64,000 nucleotides of DNA from Sipunculus nudus (Eukaryota > Annelida > Sipuncula > Golfingiida > Sipunculidae), in assembly GCA_026874595.1 (NCBI GenBank), contig CM049308.1, positions 95,528,624-95,592,623 of the forward strand. The letters are read 5' to 3'. Shown in pieces: positions 40,901-51,799 of the stretch (its first letter is position 1; each line of letters begins with the position of its first letter). The translations under genes and the position numbers were made by a program. A model generated the notes under the pieces. The model was not told the DNA's origin. It was given only the letters and a program-made list of their open reading frames with translations, and did no database searches.

Positions 40901-43885
40901 TTCAGCAAGTCTGCGATGCACAGCCAATGACATTACCAGAAAGATTCATTTTGGAATTGTAGAGGAAGGTCACACATTTTTATTGTCTGGCAAGGCATGT
41001 GAAGCACTGCAGTTAATTAGCTTCAATCAAGACTGTTTGGTGAACTCTCTCATAAATGCCCTCAACAATACCAAAGATAAAGTGTTACAAGACTACAAAG
41101 ATGTCTTCTCTGGACTTGGCAAATTCCCAGGTACCTATCATATCAACATGAATCCTAATGTCAAACCCGTACAAAACACCAAACGTCGAGTTCCAATACC
41201 AGTTAAGAATGAACTGCGGAACAAAATAGCTGACCTAGAAAAAATGGGAGAGCTAAAAAAGTTACGGAGCCAACACCATGGATCAACAGCATGGTTGCAG
41301 TTAGAAAGCCAAATAAGCTCAGACTCTGCTTGGATCCTCAAAATCTGAATAAGGCGATCCAGAGAAACCATTATCCAATACCCAGAGTTGATGATGTCGC
41401 ACCACGTCTTACAAAAGCCAGAATCTTCTCAGTAGCCGATGCCAAAGATGGTTACTTGCAAGTGTGTCTTGATGAACCATCAAGCTTGCTCACCACATTC
41501 TGGACACCATTCGGTCGATACCGATGGTTGCGTATGGCCTTCGGACTGAGCTCATCACCAGAAGAATTCCAAAGACACCTTGACGAATGTCTTGAAGGTC
41601 TTGACAATGTTGAAGTCATCGCTGACGATATCATCATATATGGATCAGGGAATACAGAGGCAGAAGCACTCATCTCTCATGACAAAGCATTTATAGCTTT
41701 ATTGGAGCGATGTAGAGACAGAGGACTTAAGTTGAACAAACACAGGCTCAAGTTCAAACTGAATAGTGTTTCATACATGGGACATATACGGAGTGACAAG
41801 GAATTGTCCCTAGATCCAAACAAGGCACAAGCTGTTCTTGATATGCCTCCCCCAACAGACGCACAAGGAGTTCAGCGACTAATAGGAGTTGTCACATACC
41901 TGGCAAAGTTCATGCCACAACAAAGTTCAGTTTGTGAACCACTACGTCGTCTTGCTGATAAAGACACTGAGTTCAAGTGGTTACCACTCCACACTGAAGC
42001 AATGGATAAAAACAAAACACTGATCACACAGGCTCCAGTACTACGGTACTATGATGTGAATAAAGACGTGACTATAGAATGTGACAGCTCAGATGTTGGC
42101 CTAGGAGCAGTTTTAACGCAAGAGGGACATCCTATCGCGTATGCGTCACGTGCACTTACCAAAACAGAACGCAACTACGCACAAATTGAGAAAGAGTGCC
42201 TAGCGATTGTGTATGCAACAGAGAGATTTGATCAGGATATACTGGGCAAGAAAGACGTATTGATACAATCGGACCATAAACCCTTGATGGCCATATTCAA
42301 GAAACCAATACTCACAAGCCCGAAACGTCTGCGGAGAATGAGACTCAGACTGCAGAAATACTCTCTGAAAATTGAGTATAAGCCAGGACCCAAAATGTAC
42401 ATAAGTGACACATTATCAAGAGCGGCTCTGCCATTACACAAAGTTGAACCAGACACTCCAGAATATAAGATATTCCAACTTGAAGATGAACAGAAGTTTC
42501 GAGATGAACTGGCACAAATCAACATGGATGATGACGTGTTTGTTACTGATAACTGTTTGAACAAGATCAAAGTAGAAACTAACAGAGACATTACTTTACA
42601 AACACTGATGAATGCGATCAGCAGCGGTTGGCCTGATGACAAATTTGAGGTACCTTTGTGCATACGTGAATACTGGCCGTATAGAGATGAGTTAGCCACT
42701 CAGAATGGACTAGTATTTCGAGGAACTAGAATTGTCATACCTACAGTAATGAGACGTGATATGATAGCGAATGCACATGCTTCACATTTAGGTATCCAAA
42801 TACTGCAAGAAATATCATGTATTGGCCGAGAATGCATGCAGATCTAACGAAAGCAGTGCAGAGATGTCCTGCATGCCAAGAATTCCAACCTGCCTTAGCC
42901 AAAGAACCATTGATGACGTACCCCATACCAAAAACGCCTTGGCAAGTAGTAGCCAGTGATTGTTTTGAACTGGATGGTCAAAACTGCTGTGTATTTGTAG
43001 ACTTGTACTCTGACTACATTGAAGTTTGTGAGTTGGATAAAATGTCCAGTGAATCACTTATAAGCAAAACCAAACCAATATTTGCAAATCATGGAATACC
43101 TAATGTGCTGATCACAGATAATGGACCTAATTATGCGTCACAAGAGTTCAGCCTGTTTGCACAAAATAGGGATTTTGCCCACCTAACGTCCAGTCCACAG
43201 CAAGTCCAACGGAAAGGCCGAGTCAGCGGTCAAAATAGCTAAAGGACTAATAAAAAAGTCCAAACGCACTAATGGAGATATGTGGAAGGCCATATTGGAA
43301 TGGAGAAATACGCCAACACCAGGAATGGACAGTTCTCCAGTTTAAAGATTAATGCCACGCCGCACCAGATCGTTCTTACCATGCAAAGACACGCTTTATG
43401 CCCCCAAAGTGGAACAACAAGTACCACAGCAAGTTATACAGAGGAGAAAGAAAGCCAAGACCTACTATGATAGAAATGCTCGCCCGTTACCAGAACTTGT
43501 AATAGGTCATCCAGTGAGAACTAAAGTACAACCATACGCTAAAAACGCGAATTGGAAAGCGGGAGTTGTAACTGCAAAACTTGCCCCAAGAAGTTACGAG
43601 GTAGAAGTTGATGGTCGCAGCTACAGACGCAATCGAGTTCATATAAGAGAATCTGTTGACACAGATGACCTGTCTAATTACGCGGAGACTCAGCTTAACG
43701 GTACAAACAATACAAACACTGAGTCAAACACACCAGTTGATCCACCTGTCGAGCCTGATACCTCTGACACGTCCGCCCCTACGCGTAATGAGGAAGTGAA
43801 CCCCTCATTAGAGATACCCACGAGTGTTATTACAAGGTGTGGAAGAGTATCCAAACCGCCTCAGAGATTCAGAGACTATATATAA
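40901..43885 (+). pseudogene. gypsy element 2 pol, broken, protease lost
   Basis: No DTG(A) protease motif occurs between the zinc knuckles and the reverse transcriptase, suggesting a deletion near 40860-40900. A frameshift near 41280-41300 leads into a long frame (41291-42847): LRLCLDPQNLNKA, the VADAKDGYL Asp, ADDIIIYG (catalytic DD), RNase H ECDSSDVGLGAVL, EKECLAI and ISDTLSRA. Integrase follows in other frames: H-x-H-L-G near 42780, CPACQ, the VASDCF Asp, and TDNGPNY (second Asp). The region around the expected Glu near 43210 is frameshifted. A C-terminal chromatin/DNA-binding tail ends at 43885. Not functional as a whole. Confidence 0.88.
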
Positions 43886-44154
43886 ATGTTCAGTAGAAGC
43901 AGTATAAGTTTAGTCCTAAGTAGTTTGAGCAACCACATGACATCATGTGTAACACAGAAATAAGGACTCATTGTTATTGCTTATAATGTCTTTAATAAGG
44001 ATCCATTACAAACCATGAATGTCATGTGGGCATTAGCAAAATATAAAAAAAGAGCGCGCACCAGTAATTGTTCAACAGTAATTTTACGTACTCTTAATGT
44101 AAGTTTAATGATCTCTGATGTGACAATTTTCTTAATTTTTGGTTGAGAAAAGGA

Positions 44155-44269
44155 TGTTGTGGAAGGTACCAGTCTAAGCGAAACGTCATTTGACCTATGA
44201 CCTGCGAGTCAGCCTCGTTATGGATATAAAGTTCTGTGTAGTTGAGCCGGAGCTCGTCAAATTATTACA
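44155..44269 (+). repeat. 3' LTR of gypsy element 2
   Basis: Preceded by the purine-rich GAGAAAAGGA. Starts TGTTGTGGAAGGTACC and ends AAATTATTACA. Confidence 0.92.
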
Positions 44270-44467
44270 GTGCATGGTGCGTATGACTCGTATAGGAGTC
44301 TTGAGAATATTGGATTTAATGTTTATCGGTGTGATTTCCCGAACGAATGGTTTCATTTTAAGCAAATAAAGGATCCAGCTGAATATAAGGGGCGGCAACA
44401 AACTCGGAGCATGAAGCAACGATACCCGGAAGTTCAAATACCCTTCAAGTCTGACTGCCTTGCTTGA

Positions 44468-46339
44468 CAGACTGGGCAACGTGTCAAATCCCCTTACTGG
44501 CCTGAAGAGTGAGGAATCCTGTGGATTTACGCTATATACCAGCCATGGACATAAACATGGACATTTTTTCTACTTTTTATATGACACAAACGCAAAATGA
44601 CCAGCAGGCAGTAACGTTTCACCATTCACCTGTACTTTCTTAAATATACTTCTTTTCGAACCTGACATCCTTGTCATTTGTGATTTAAATACGGTGTTGA
44701 ATAACTGCGACTCACGTTTTGAAGAAACGAAAGAAACGAATGATCAAATATTCCTAAAAAAATATAATTCAAAGGAAATATTAAAAAATGTATCCAGGCA
44801 ATGGGGCCTTATTTGGGAAAGGGCACGATCTCCATGTGTCTTCTGCACTGCTGAATACTTCGTACAATTCACACACACACCCACACCTCTTCATCCACAC
44901 ACACACACAAATATATATAATTGTGTAATCTGCCACTAGGCAATAATTGTGTCAAAAGTGTGCCTCCGGTCTAACAATATATCATAGTTGTTGCAGATAA
45001 AAACAGTTGAGGATACCAGGTGGTAACTTTAAACTTCTAGCTTAAGGGGGACCAGTAACGTATCGTACCTTTATAAACTTGGAGCTTTTATAAAAATAGG
45101 CCAGAAAATGTGGATATCACCGCACACAAGCTGCTTGTTTTGTTTATATCGACGTGTTTATATGATGTGGGGGCCCGCCAAAATAATCAAAACAAATTTA
45201 ACAAGGGCATATGGTGGCAAGTCAGATAAAGCCAGAGTTTTGCAAATGGCGTTTTGCAACAACTGATCTTTCTATCTCTGCATATATGCAACCTATAACC
45301 TAAGATGTTTTTCCGATCTGTCAACATTGCTGTGTTTACAAACATGTTAATAAACAAGTTCATACATCCTTCACGGAGGCCTTATACGACTTTTTATGAC
45401 CAGAATTACACAGAGGAAGCCAGAAATCACATAAATTCTTTTTCAAAAGGTAAGTGAATAGGCACCTATAATCGGTCGTGTGTCATCGTTGGATAAATAT
45501 AATCAGTAAGTAACAAATAGACGATTCATAATTATTTTTTATCGGCTTCATATCTATCTGTCATATCTATCCTCGTTGGCTGAACATTCTTAGTCTTGTG
45601 GCAACGTCTGTCGCATAGTACCCCTGTGCAAGCATTGATTGAGTGGAGTTAGTCATCAGACTGATAAACATTAACATGAGCATTGTACAAGGAGTGTTAC
45701 CTGCAAGTATTCACCAGTGATTCAGGTCTCATATTTCACAGGTCTCGGTCTTGATCTCTGAGGTACTGATTTTGGTCTTTTTCTAGGAGCATTGTCTCTG
45801 TCGCTGATCTGTACTAATTGTCTTCGAGATCAAGCAGAAATCAGGTACTCTACAATTACGTGGGATTTGCTCTTTGTTTACCCTTGTCTTTCCTAAACGA
45901 GAGTTTATGTGCCCACACTGCTGATCCCAACATGACGCAATCTGCCCTATAAAGGGTTCACTGATATTTCTGAGAACATTGGCCCCTGGTATAAAGGAAT
46001 AAATGAAAGCTGGTTAAACATATGGTCACGTGGTATCGGTCTTGGTCTCACTCTAAAATGTCGTATGAAATTTTACGTCATGTGTCGCTTCACTGGCTAC
46101 AGACATTGCTTACTTAGACGTTGGATGACATTTTCGTCACAAGTCTAATGAACCAGGCCAGACATCATCCCCTATGTTATAGATTATTACAGATAATTTG
46201 AACAAGGCATGGTTAAATTACGTGGCGATTATTACACTTGTTCAGGACAAGTAAATGTACAGCTGAGAAAACGATATGTATAGCCAGACAAAAAAAGGTA
46301 GTTCCATAGTTAACGTTTTAATTCTAAAAGTTGACCTCT
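44468..46339. other. No gene seen
   Basis: AT-rich sequence between the deaminase pseudogene and the minus-strand secreted-protein gene. It includes a short CA-rich stretch near 44870-44915. No exon supported. Confidence 0.4.
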
Positions 46340-48391
46340 TTACTCGTCGTAGTAGTAGTAATAGTAGTAATCATCATCATCATCATCTTCATCATCATAT
46401 TTAGGGTAAGGATACGTCGGGTAGTCATCTGGTTGATTCCAGTCGTTGTTTCGGTTGTTTCCGGAATCCTGACATCCGAATGGACCGCAGTCTCCGCCAC
46501 CGACGATGATATCCAGGAACTTCCGGTATCTCTTGTTTTCAGCTTCATCCTCCGAGTCACGTGACGCTTGGTGCACGGCCCGGGTAGTTACTACTCCTAT
46601 CACGGCCAGCATCACCAGAAACACCTAAAGAGAAAATATAATCACCATCACCATTATTATGATCAGCGTCAGCGCCATTCATAAAACATTTCTTGTAATG
46701 CTTGGTGACCACTTACTGCAAACTATGCGGCGTAGGTATCCAGTTTCATGGATACCCGCCGCATAAAAAGCTTCAAGAAAACGAAAGAACGTAAATCCTG
46801 TGCCAGACCAAAAAATGTATAAAATCAAATATTGTGTATGACAGGAAAACTTATGGATTTGGGGAGAAAATGTTAATCGAATCACCAAGACTGTTTTAGT
46901 GCCTAAACCGTACTCACTTTAAAAGTATAGCATCCAATTCCATGACATTGACGGTTGATCCTAAATTTGTGATAATCACCGCGCCGCTTGATGAGAGTTT
47001 ACGGTCGAATTTTAATTGCTCCCTCTGTATTCTCGCATCATCGACCGATTCGATTATGTCATTATGACTGTGTTAGCGTATCCATGTATCCAGTAAAACG
47101 GAAATCAGCTAGCGAGGTGTGCACGGAACCTATGCTGTTTCATTACGTTTGAATTATAGCTCACCGGCCGGGCATCCTATGTACACAAGGACCTGTGAAA
47201 ACCACGGGTGGGGCCATTCTCTCTGAGCCTGTGAGCTGTTCAAACGGTTACTGGGGCGATAAGCTGTCACTCAAAACGAAATGAACATGATTGGCTCCGT
47301 GTATTCCTCGCTTGGCCATGTATCTGTTGTCTGCAGAACTGAAACCAGCAAGCGAGGTGTGCACGCAGCCTTTGTTGTTACGTTTCGTTTGAATTACAAC
47401 TCACCGCCGGGCATCCTATGTGCCCAAGGCCCTAAGCAAACCACGTCTGGGGTAATTCTCTCTGAGCCTGTGGCCTGTTCAGACGGTTACTGGGGCGATA
47501 AGCTGTCACTAAAAACGAAATGAACATGATAGGCTCCGTGTATTCCTCGCTTGGCTGTGTCTTCCAGCACAAGGTCTCATCTGACTGGACAAAAATACAG
47601 TGCTCCCCTCTGGTGTAGCAATTCAGGATACGCGGTCATAACAAACAGCGCTTACGATATAGGGAGTAGCCCTATAGGTAAAGCGCTGTGTAAAGAGCGT
47701 AAGAGCAGGGGAGCTAGGAGTAGGACTAGGTGAATACATACATGATACACCAGGAAATCCGCTCTCGTTGGTCTGATTACACCAGGACACCCGCTTTCGT
47801 TGGTCTAATGCTTATCCCTGTGACAGAAACGGTGTTATCAGCCAACCGTGAGCGGGTGTCGCATGTTTCAAGGAGCGTAAGGAGCGTAACCAAATTTTAT
47901 ACTGATGCCGGATCGAGCTAATTTCATACAAATCCTTCTTGTTTTTTACACAATGAAGGAACAATAAATTAGTGGCACTAAAATTGGCATAAATACCAGT
48001 AAATGCTCAGCAAGGTTAGTGTTAGTTTAATATAATATAAAACAATTATTTAATTAATTTTATATTTGGATTTCCAGGTGCATACACGCATAGGTCGTTA
48101 GTTTGAGCATCTGTTTCTACCTCAGTTATATCAATACAGGCAATGGATTACGTTTTATTTTTGGAAGGTTAGTGATAAATGGCCTGGCAGGTATATTCAG
48201 CCTCTTCTTACCTTGTAAACATGGCATACTCTAAACGAGGAAGTTTTATATCAGTATTCAGTGGAAGGGATGACCATATGACTCAATATATAGGTGTATA
48301 AATTAACATGTGTAAAATTGATGCAAGATGAACAAGAGATACTTAAACTGAAAGAACCACGTACCTTGAGCTGCGCGATTTGTTTCATCAT
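46340..48391 (-). CDS. Secreted acidic Asp/Tyr-tailed protein, two coding exons
   Basis: Coding exon 1 is 48391-48365 (start MMKQIAQLK, donor GTACGT). Coding exon 2 is 46624-46340 (acceptor TTTCTCTTTAG; first codon GTG, in phase 0). The joined protein is about 103 residues. Residues 10-23 (VFLVMLAVIGVVTT) form a hydrophobic signal-peptide core. A charged segment follows, then GGGDCGPFGC with the only two cysteines, an Asn/Pro/Tyr stretch, and a low-complexity tail of consecutive Asp then Tyr ending in DE. The tail is encoded by near-perfect GAT and TAY triplet runs. A repeat lies in the intron. Asp-rich secreted proteins occur in mollusc shell matrix, but a role here is only inference. No family was recognised. 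Start choice: the first of two tandem ATGs, three bases after an acceptor CAG. Confidence 0.72.
46970..47710 (+). repeat. Interspersed repeat in the intron of the secreted-protein gene
   Basis: Matches the complement of 10110-10660. An internal segment ('CCGGGCATCCTATGT..AAGGNCCT..CTCTCTGAGCCTGTG..CAGACGGTTACTGGGGCGATAAGCTGTCACT'-like) occurs twice here (47165-47330 and 47400-47560) but once in the 10-kb copy, so this copy carries an internal duplication. Class unknown. Confidence 0.7.
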
Positions 48392-48666
48392 GACCTGTTA
48401 ATGAACACAGAAGAAGAACAGAACTTGGTTATGTATCGAATGAAAGTCATAAAACTGTGCGATGCTTCATTCATACCTTATTTTAACTGTTTAATTCTAT
48501 CATACGGATTTCAAAAACTGGTCACAAACATGGAAAAACTACGCATTTAGAATTTTCAGTGAATGCTAATAAATGATTAAATTTAGACGCATTATTATAT
48601 ATATGACACAATGTGTAAAATATAATGTTAAATCACAAACGTTCTAGAAACCTTTTTAATACTCAC

Positions 48667-48745
48667 CTGTCTGCTTCTATGTGTTAGGATGGATTGGGCG
48701 GGATGTTTTCTGGCCCCCGTTGTGGGTAGACTGTGGACAGTAGCT
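48667..48745 (-). other. Probable 5' untranslated exon of the secreted-protein gene
   Basis: On the minus strand the sequence ends AAGCAGACAG before GTGAGT, a strong donor at 48666. A TACTAAATA motif at about 48758-48766 could serve as a TATA element just upstream. The exon joins the acceptor CATTAACAG at 48395. The transcription start is inferred only. Confidence 0.45.
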
Positions 48746-48769
48746 GGCACTTTGTGTATTTAGTACTGC

Positions 48770-50760
48770 ACACCCTTTGGTTCTGCTCACGGTTCAATTT
48801 GGGATCAAGCAAAATAACATAAAAGCCCCCATTTGTTGATCCATTTTTTTTTCCACATGCGGGTATGATGACAGTAATATGTTACTTAATAACTGTTGGT
48901 AGCGTTCTGTTGCCCTTTGCTCTATGACAAAGAGAGGTAGTTTGTCTGTAATTGACCCTGTTGAGATAATAACACCTGTGGAGAAACACACGTGGGCCGA
49001 ACATTGGATTTAAAAGCTGAAAGAGTTTTGCTTTAAAAAATAACACTATCATAAAATTTTTAAAAAATATCCTGATACAGAATAAGTTATAATAAAAGAA
49101 ATTTTCGTTTTATTTTTTAAAGTTACATGACTTCTGTTCTGTTCTTCAGAATTATTTTACTATCGTAATAAACAAACAAACAGTAGAACGGAAAAAAACG
49201 ATCATTGATAAATAACCAAAATAAAAACAGAGAAGATGAGAATATGGCACCTTTGTGGGTATATATCCAGGTACACAGTTTAATTACACTTACTTATAAA
49301 ATTAGTTTAAATCGTGTGCACCAACCGTTCCAACATTTTGAAATGTAGGTTTCAGTACTAGATGGGGATTTTCGTTATTGAGTGAATTAATCTGAGGGAT
49401 AGTTGTTTTAATTTGATGGTTTTTAGGTGAAATTGATTGTTAGGTGATAATGTTCATGTGAAGAGCGGCTGACCGTTATGTGATGCTATAGATTTCAACA
49501 TTCAATAAACGGAGATAAGATCATATTGACTCATATGTTTATGTGAAGTTTGAATGCTCACTAATGCCTCGGCTCGCAATGTGCTGGTTTACTGACGTAC
49601 AGCCAGACGTAACTGAATATACCTAATTATCTTTTCAAAATCTTCTGTCATTTATATTTTACGTATTCTCAAAAAAACTGTCTCACGTAAGATTTTCGTA
49701 TTCAAGAAATAGTAAGGTCAGAACAAAATGCTAAACTTTAAGTAAGTATTAATACTGTTCTCGATAGACTCAATATTATATTAAATGGATAAATGCCCTT
49801 ATTTATGGACTAATAGGATAGCACACATTAAGCGATAACATATAATTATTTGAGTCTTATTTAGTCATTTGAATTGTCCTGGTAATCATATCGTCAACAA
49901 ACATTATTCACTGTGGGGCTTGTGTTCCCCAGTATTATGTTATAGATCAGTCGGCGCCTCGTTTTAAACCAAGTTGCAGAAACTCTTTACCCCTGGTGTT
50001 AGAATATCAAACTGACACAGCTATATCGAAGTTATGTTGCATATAATATTATAGGTTGGTTTGACTGATTGCCTTATGTTATTGGATGTGTGGCAAACAG
50101 GCAAAATTAAGGCAACATATACATGTTTATTAATTAATTTATAACGCTGTTACTAGATTTGTGTTTTTGTGTTACGGTGTGTATTTGTGTGCCTGGTATT
50201 GTTCACAATCCAAAACCTATAAATTACATACATACGCAGCATTAAAGGGAGAGCTCTGCAGGAACGTTTGGGGATAACTTAAATATAAACAGCAAGAAAC
50301 TCAATGGAGAGACATCGCCTCCTATGAACCAGATATTTTTTTCCTACGTGGACATTTTACATAACGACAATATTGACCACTGTATATATATATATATAAA
50401 CACAAGTATCATCAGGATAGCACCACAGAAATCTATTCACACCTTTACATGTTTTATGAAATATTTACAATGGTTGTATTTTTATTGTTTTCTGTCTTGT
50501 AATTTCTCAAAACAACACAGTAAAACTACACCTCAGACTATCATGCTACACAAATAAGCTAGCTTAGAAGACAAACCATACAAAATTTCATGATAATTCA
50601 TGCTGAACTTGGGTTCTGAATTGAGTGCGAGTTTAATTCACAAAGGACAACAAGTAAAAACAACAAGTTGTTGGCGTCACCATTTATAACAAACAAAACA
50701 ATACTTTACTCTCATGTACACAACAGTTCTTCTAATATCAGATGAACACCCAAGTAAGAA
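48770..50760. other. No gene seen
   Basis: AT-rich with only short chance frames. Contains a small (TA)n tract near 50382-50397. Confidence 0.4.
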
Positions 50761-50769
50761 CACTGGGCT

Positions 50770-50775
50770 TTTATT
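50770..50775 (-). promoter_or_regulatory. Polyadenylation signal AATAAA
   Basis: AATAAA on the minus strand, placed shortly after the stop codon of the proposed terminal exon. Confidence 0.45.
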
Positions 50776-50807
50776 TCATAGTTCCTTCTTAAAGAACAAC
50801 GGAGCCC

Positions 50808-50934
50808 TCAATGTCTACCGCAAAGTCCCTTCCTTGTGTTTGCAAAAACTGATAGTATCACCAGTATGACTATAACCACGGGGAGGGCAGTTGTAACAGG
50901 AATGCCTTGTAAACAGTACATGTTCGATGTATAT
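50808..50934 (-). CDS. Possible terminal exon with a transmembrane segment
   Basis: On the minus strand a strong acceptor (CTTTTTTTCTCTCAG) is followed by an open frame of about 41 residues ending at TGA (50808-50810). The frame includes the hydrophobic run ALPVVIVILVILSVFA and a basic tail NTRKGLCGRH, as in the last exon of a single-pass membrane protein. AATAAA follows 30-40 bp later (50770-50775). A second frame across the same exon gives a Cys-rich stretch (CYNCPPRGYSHTGD) ending at TAG at 50815-50817. I prefer the membrane frame but cannot exclude the other. Upstream exons were not found. Confidence 0.35.
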
Positions 50935-51799
50935 CTGAGAGAAAAAAAGTCAGCAGCTCAAAAAGCGACAGTCGACAAGACGTGCTAGTACCGCACTGCT
51001 CCTATTTATATGTGCTGAGAGAGCGGCCTTCACAAGGTGAGGGATGCACAATCAATGCGCTTTTTCTGTTCATTTTTTTAAAGAAGTCTCTGTCTCTATT
51101 CGTGTCTGTCAGACATAATTAGTTATATCCTGTGGGACTATTTCATTTTAAATCCAGACGCATCCACGCTTTTATTCAGTTGTACTTCGAGTTCGTCATG
51201 CCAGAAACCAGTCGTATTTTGATTGTATTTCGCTGCAACACGAGATGTTAGGAAGTTTGTAATCTGCCGATTTTCAATGCTTTGAGGTTGTTGGCCTGTG
51301 TTCTGATATAGCTGTCATATATTACAAACCTGCACATTAACTAATCATGTTTCATCTTGTATAGATTTTATTTGCAAACGGCTAGTTTTTTTCGGGTCTA
51401 ATTTTGAGACTGAGAATGGTTAAATTACTATTTGTTCTTGTCAGTGTACAGTAAACCTGACTGTACAAATACACAATACAGGTAGTGATATCCCTGCATG
51501 GATAACAGAGTGGTATAAAATATACCATTATCTAAAGTTTACAATATGCATTTTCAGTAAACTCTTCCTAGATGCTTGTATTAACATATTTATTATGATT
51601 CAGTTCTTATAACGGGTTAATAAGTCTGGACCACATATACATGTTGTAACTGTCCAATCTGCGTGGCTTGTATGAATAAATATAAAAAATAAATAGATTA
51701 TATTTCAGTTAAACCTATACCCTTGTTAGTTATTCCAAAAGACTCAATTTATCACCAATTGCCAGAGGGAACTGAAACGTCTTCAGAACGCCACTCACC
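50935..51799. other. Presumed promoter and 5' region of the deaminase 2 locus
   Basis: No further exon is supported. An AT-rich stretch at 51682-51706 ends TATATTTCAG and could be a promoter or a 5' UTR acceptor. Confidence 0.3.

Larger units (their letters stand above)
39593..44269 (+). mobile_element. Ty3/gypsy LTR retrotransposon 2, 4.7 kb
   Basis: Bounded by very short LTRs (118 and 115 bp, TG...CA) and a perfect 5-bp target duplication GTGCA (39588-39592 and 44270-44274). The order is LTR, primer-binding site, gag, reverse transcriptase, RNase H, integrase, LTR. By hand the LTRs differ at about six positions plus a 3-bp gap. Several frameshifts break gag and pol, and the protease DTG motif is missing. 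The element lies inside the deaminase paralogue 1 coding sequence and follows its orientation. Confidence 0.94.
39149..44467 (+). pseudogene. Deaminase paralogue 1 (AID/APOBEC-like), split by gypsy element 2
   Basis: A TTTTTTTAG acceptor precedes a reading frame PFLSPQFYVYLKAAIM, co-linear with the catalytic exon at 59749-60466. Later blocks are QQVFTIVCRS; HAED (39277-39288), the Zn-ligand His and catalytic Glu of the cytidine-deaminase fold; INRQPCANC (39417-39440), the two Zn-ligand cysteines; and RIAWAGF. Gypsy element 2 (39593-44269) interrupts the gene. Coding sequence resumes at 44270 with AYDSYRSL, FNVYRCDFPNEWF and a stop at 44465-44467. A frameshift at the A-run near 39204-39212, another between 39350 and 39390, and in-frame stops after KDWI and after AWAGF show it is dead. 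Known: HxE plus PCxxC defines the zinc-dependent deaminase superfamily. Substrate unknown. Confidence 0.72.
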
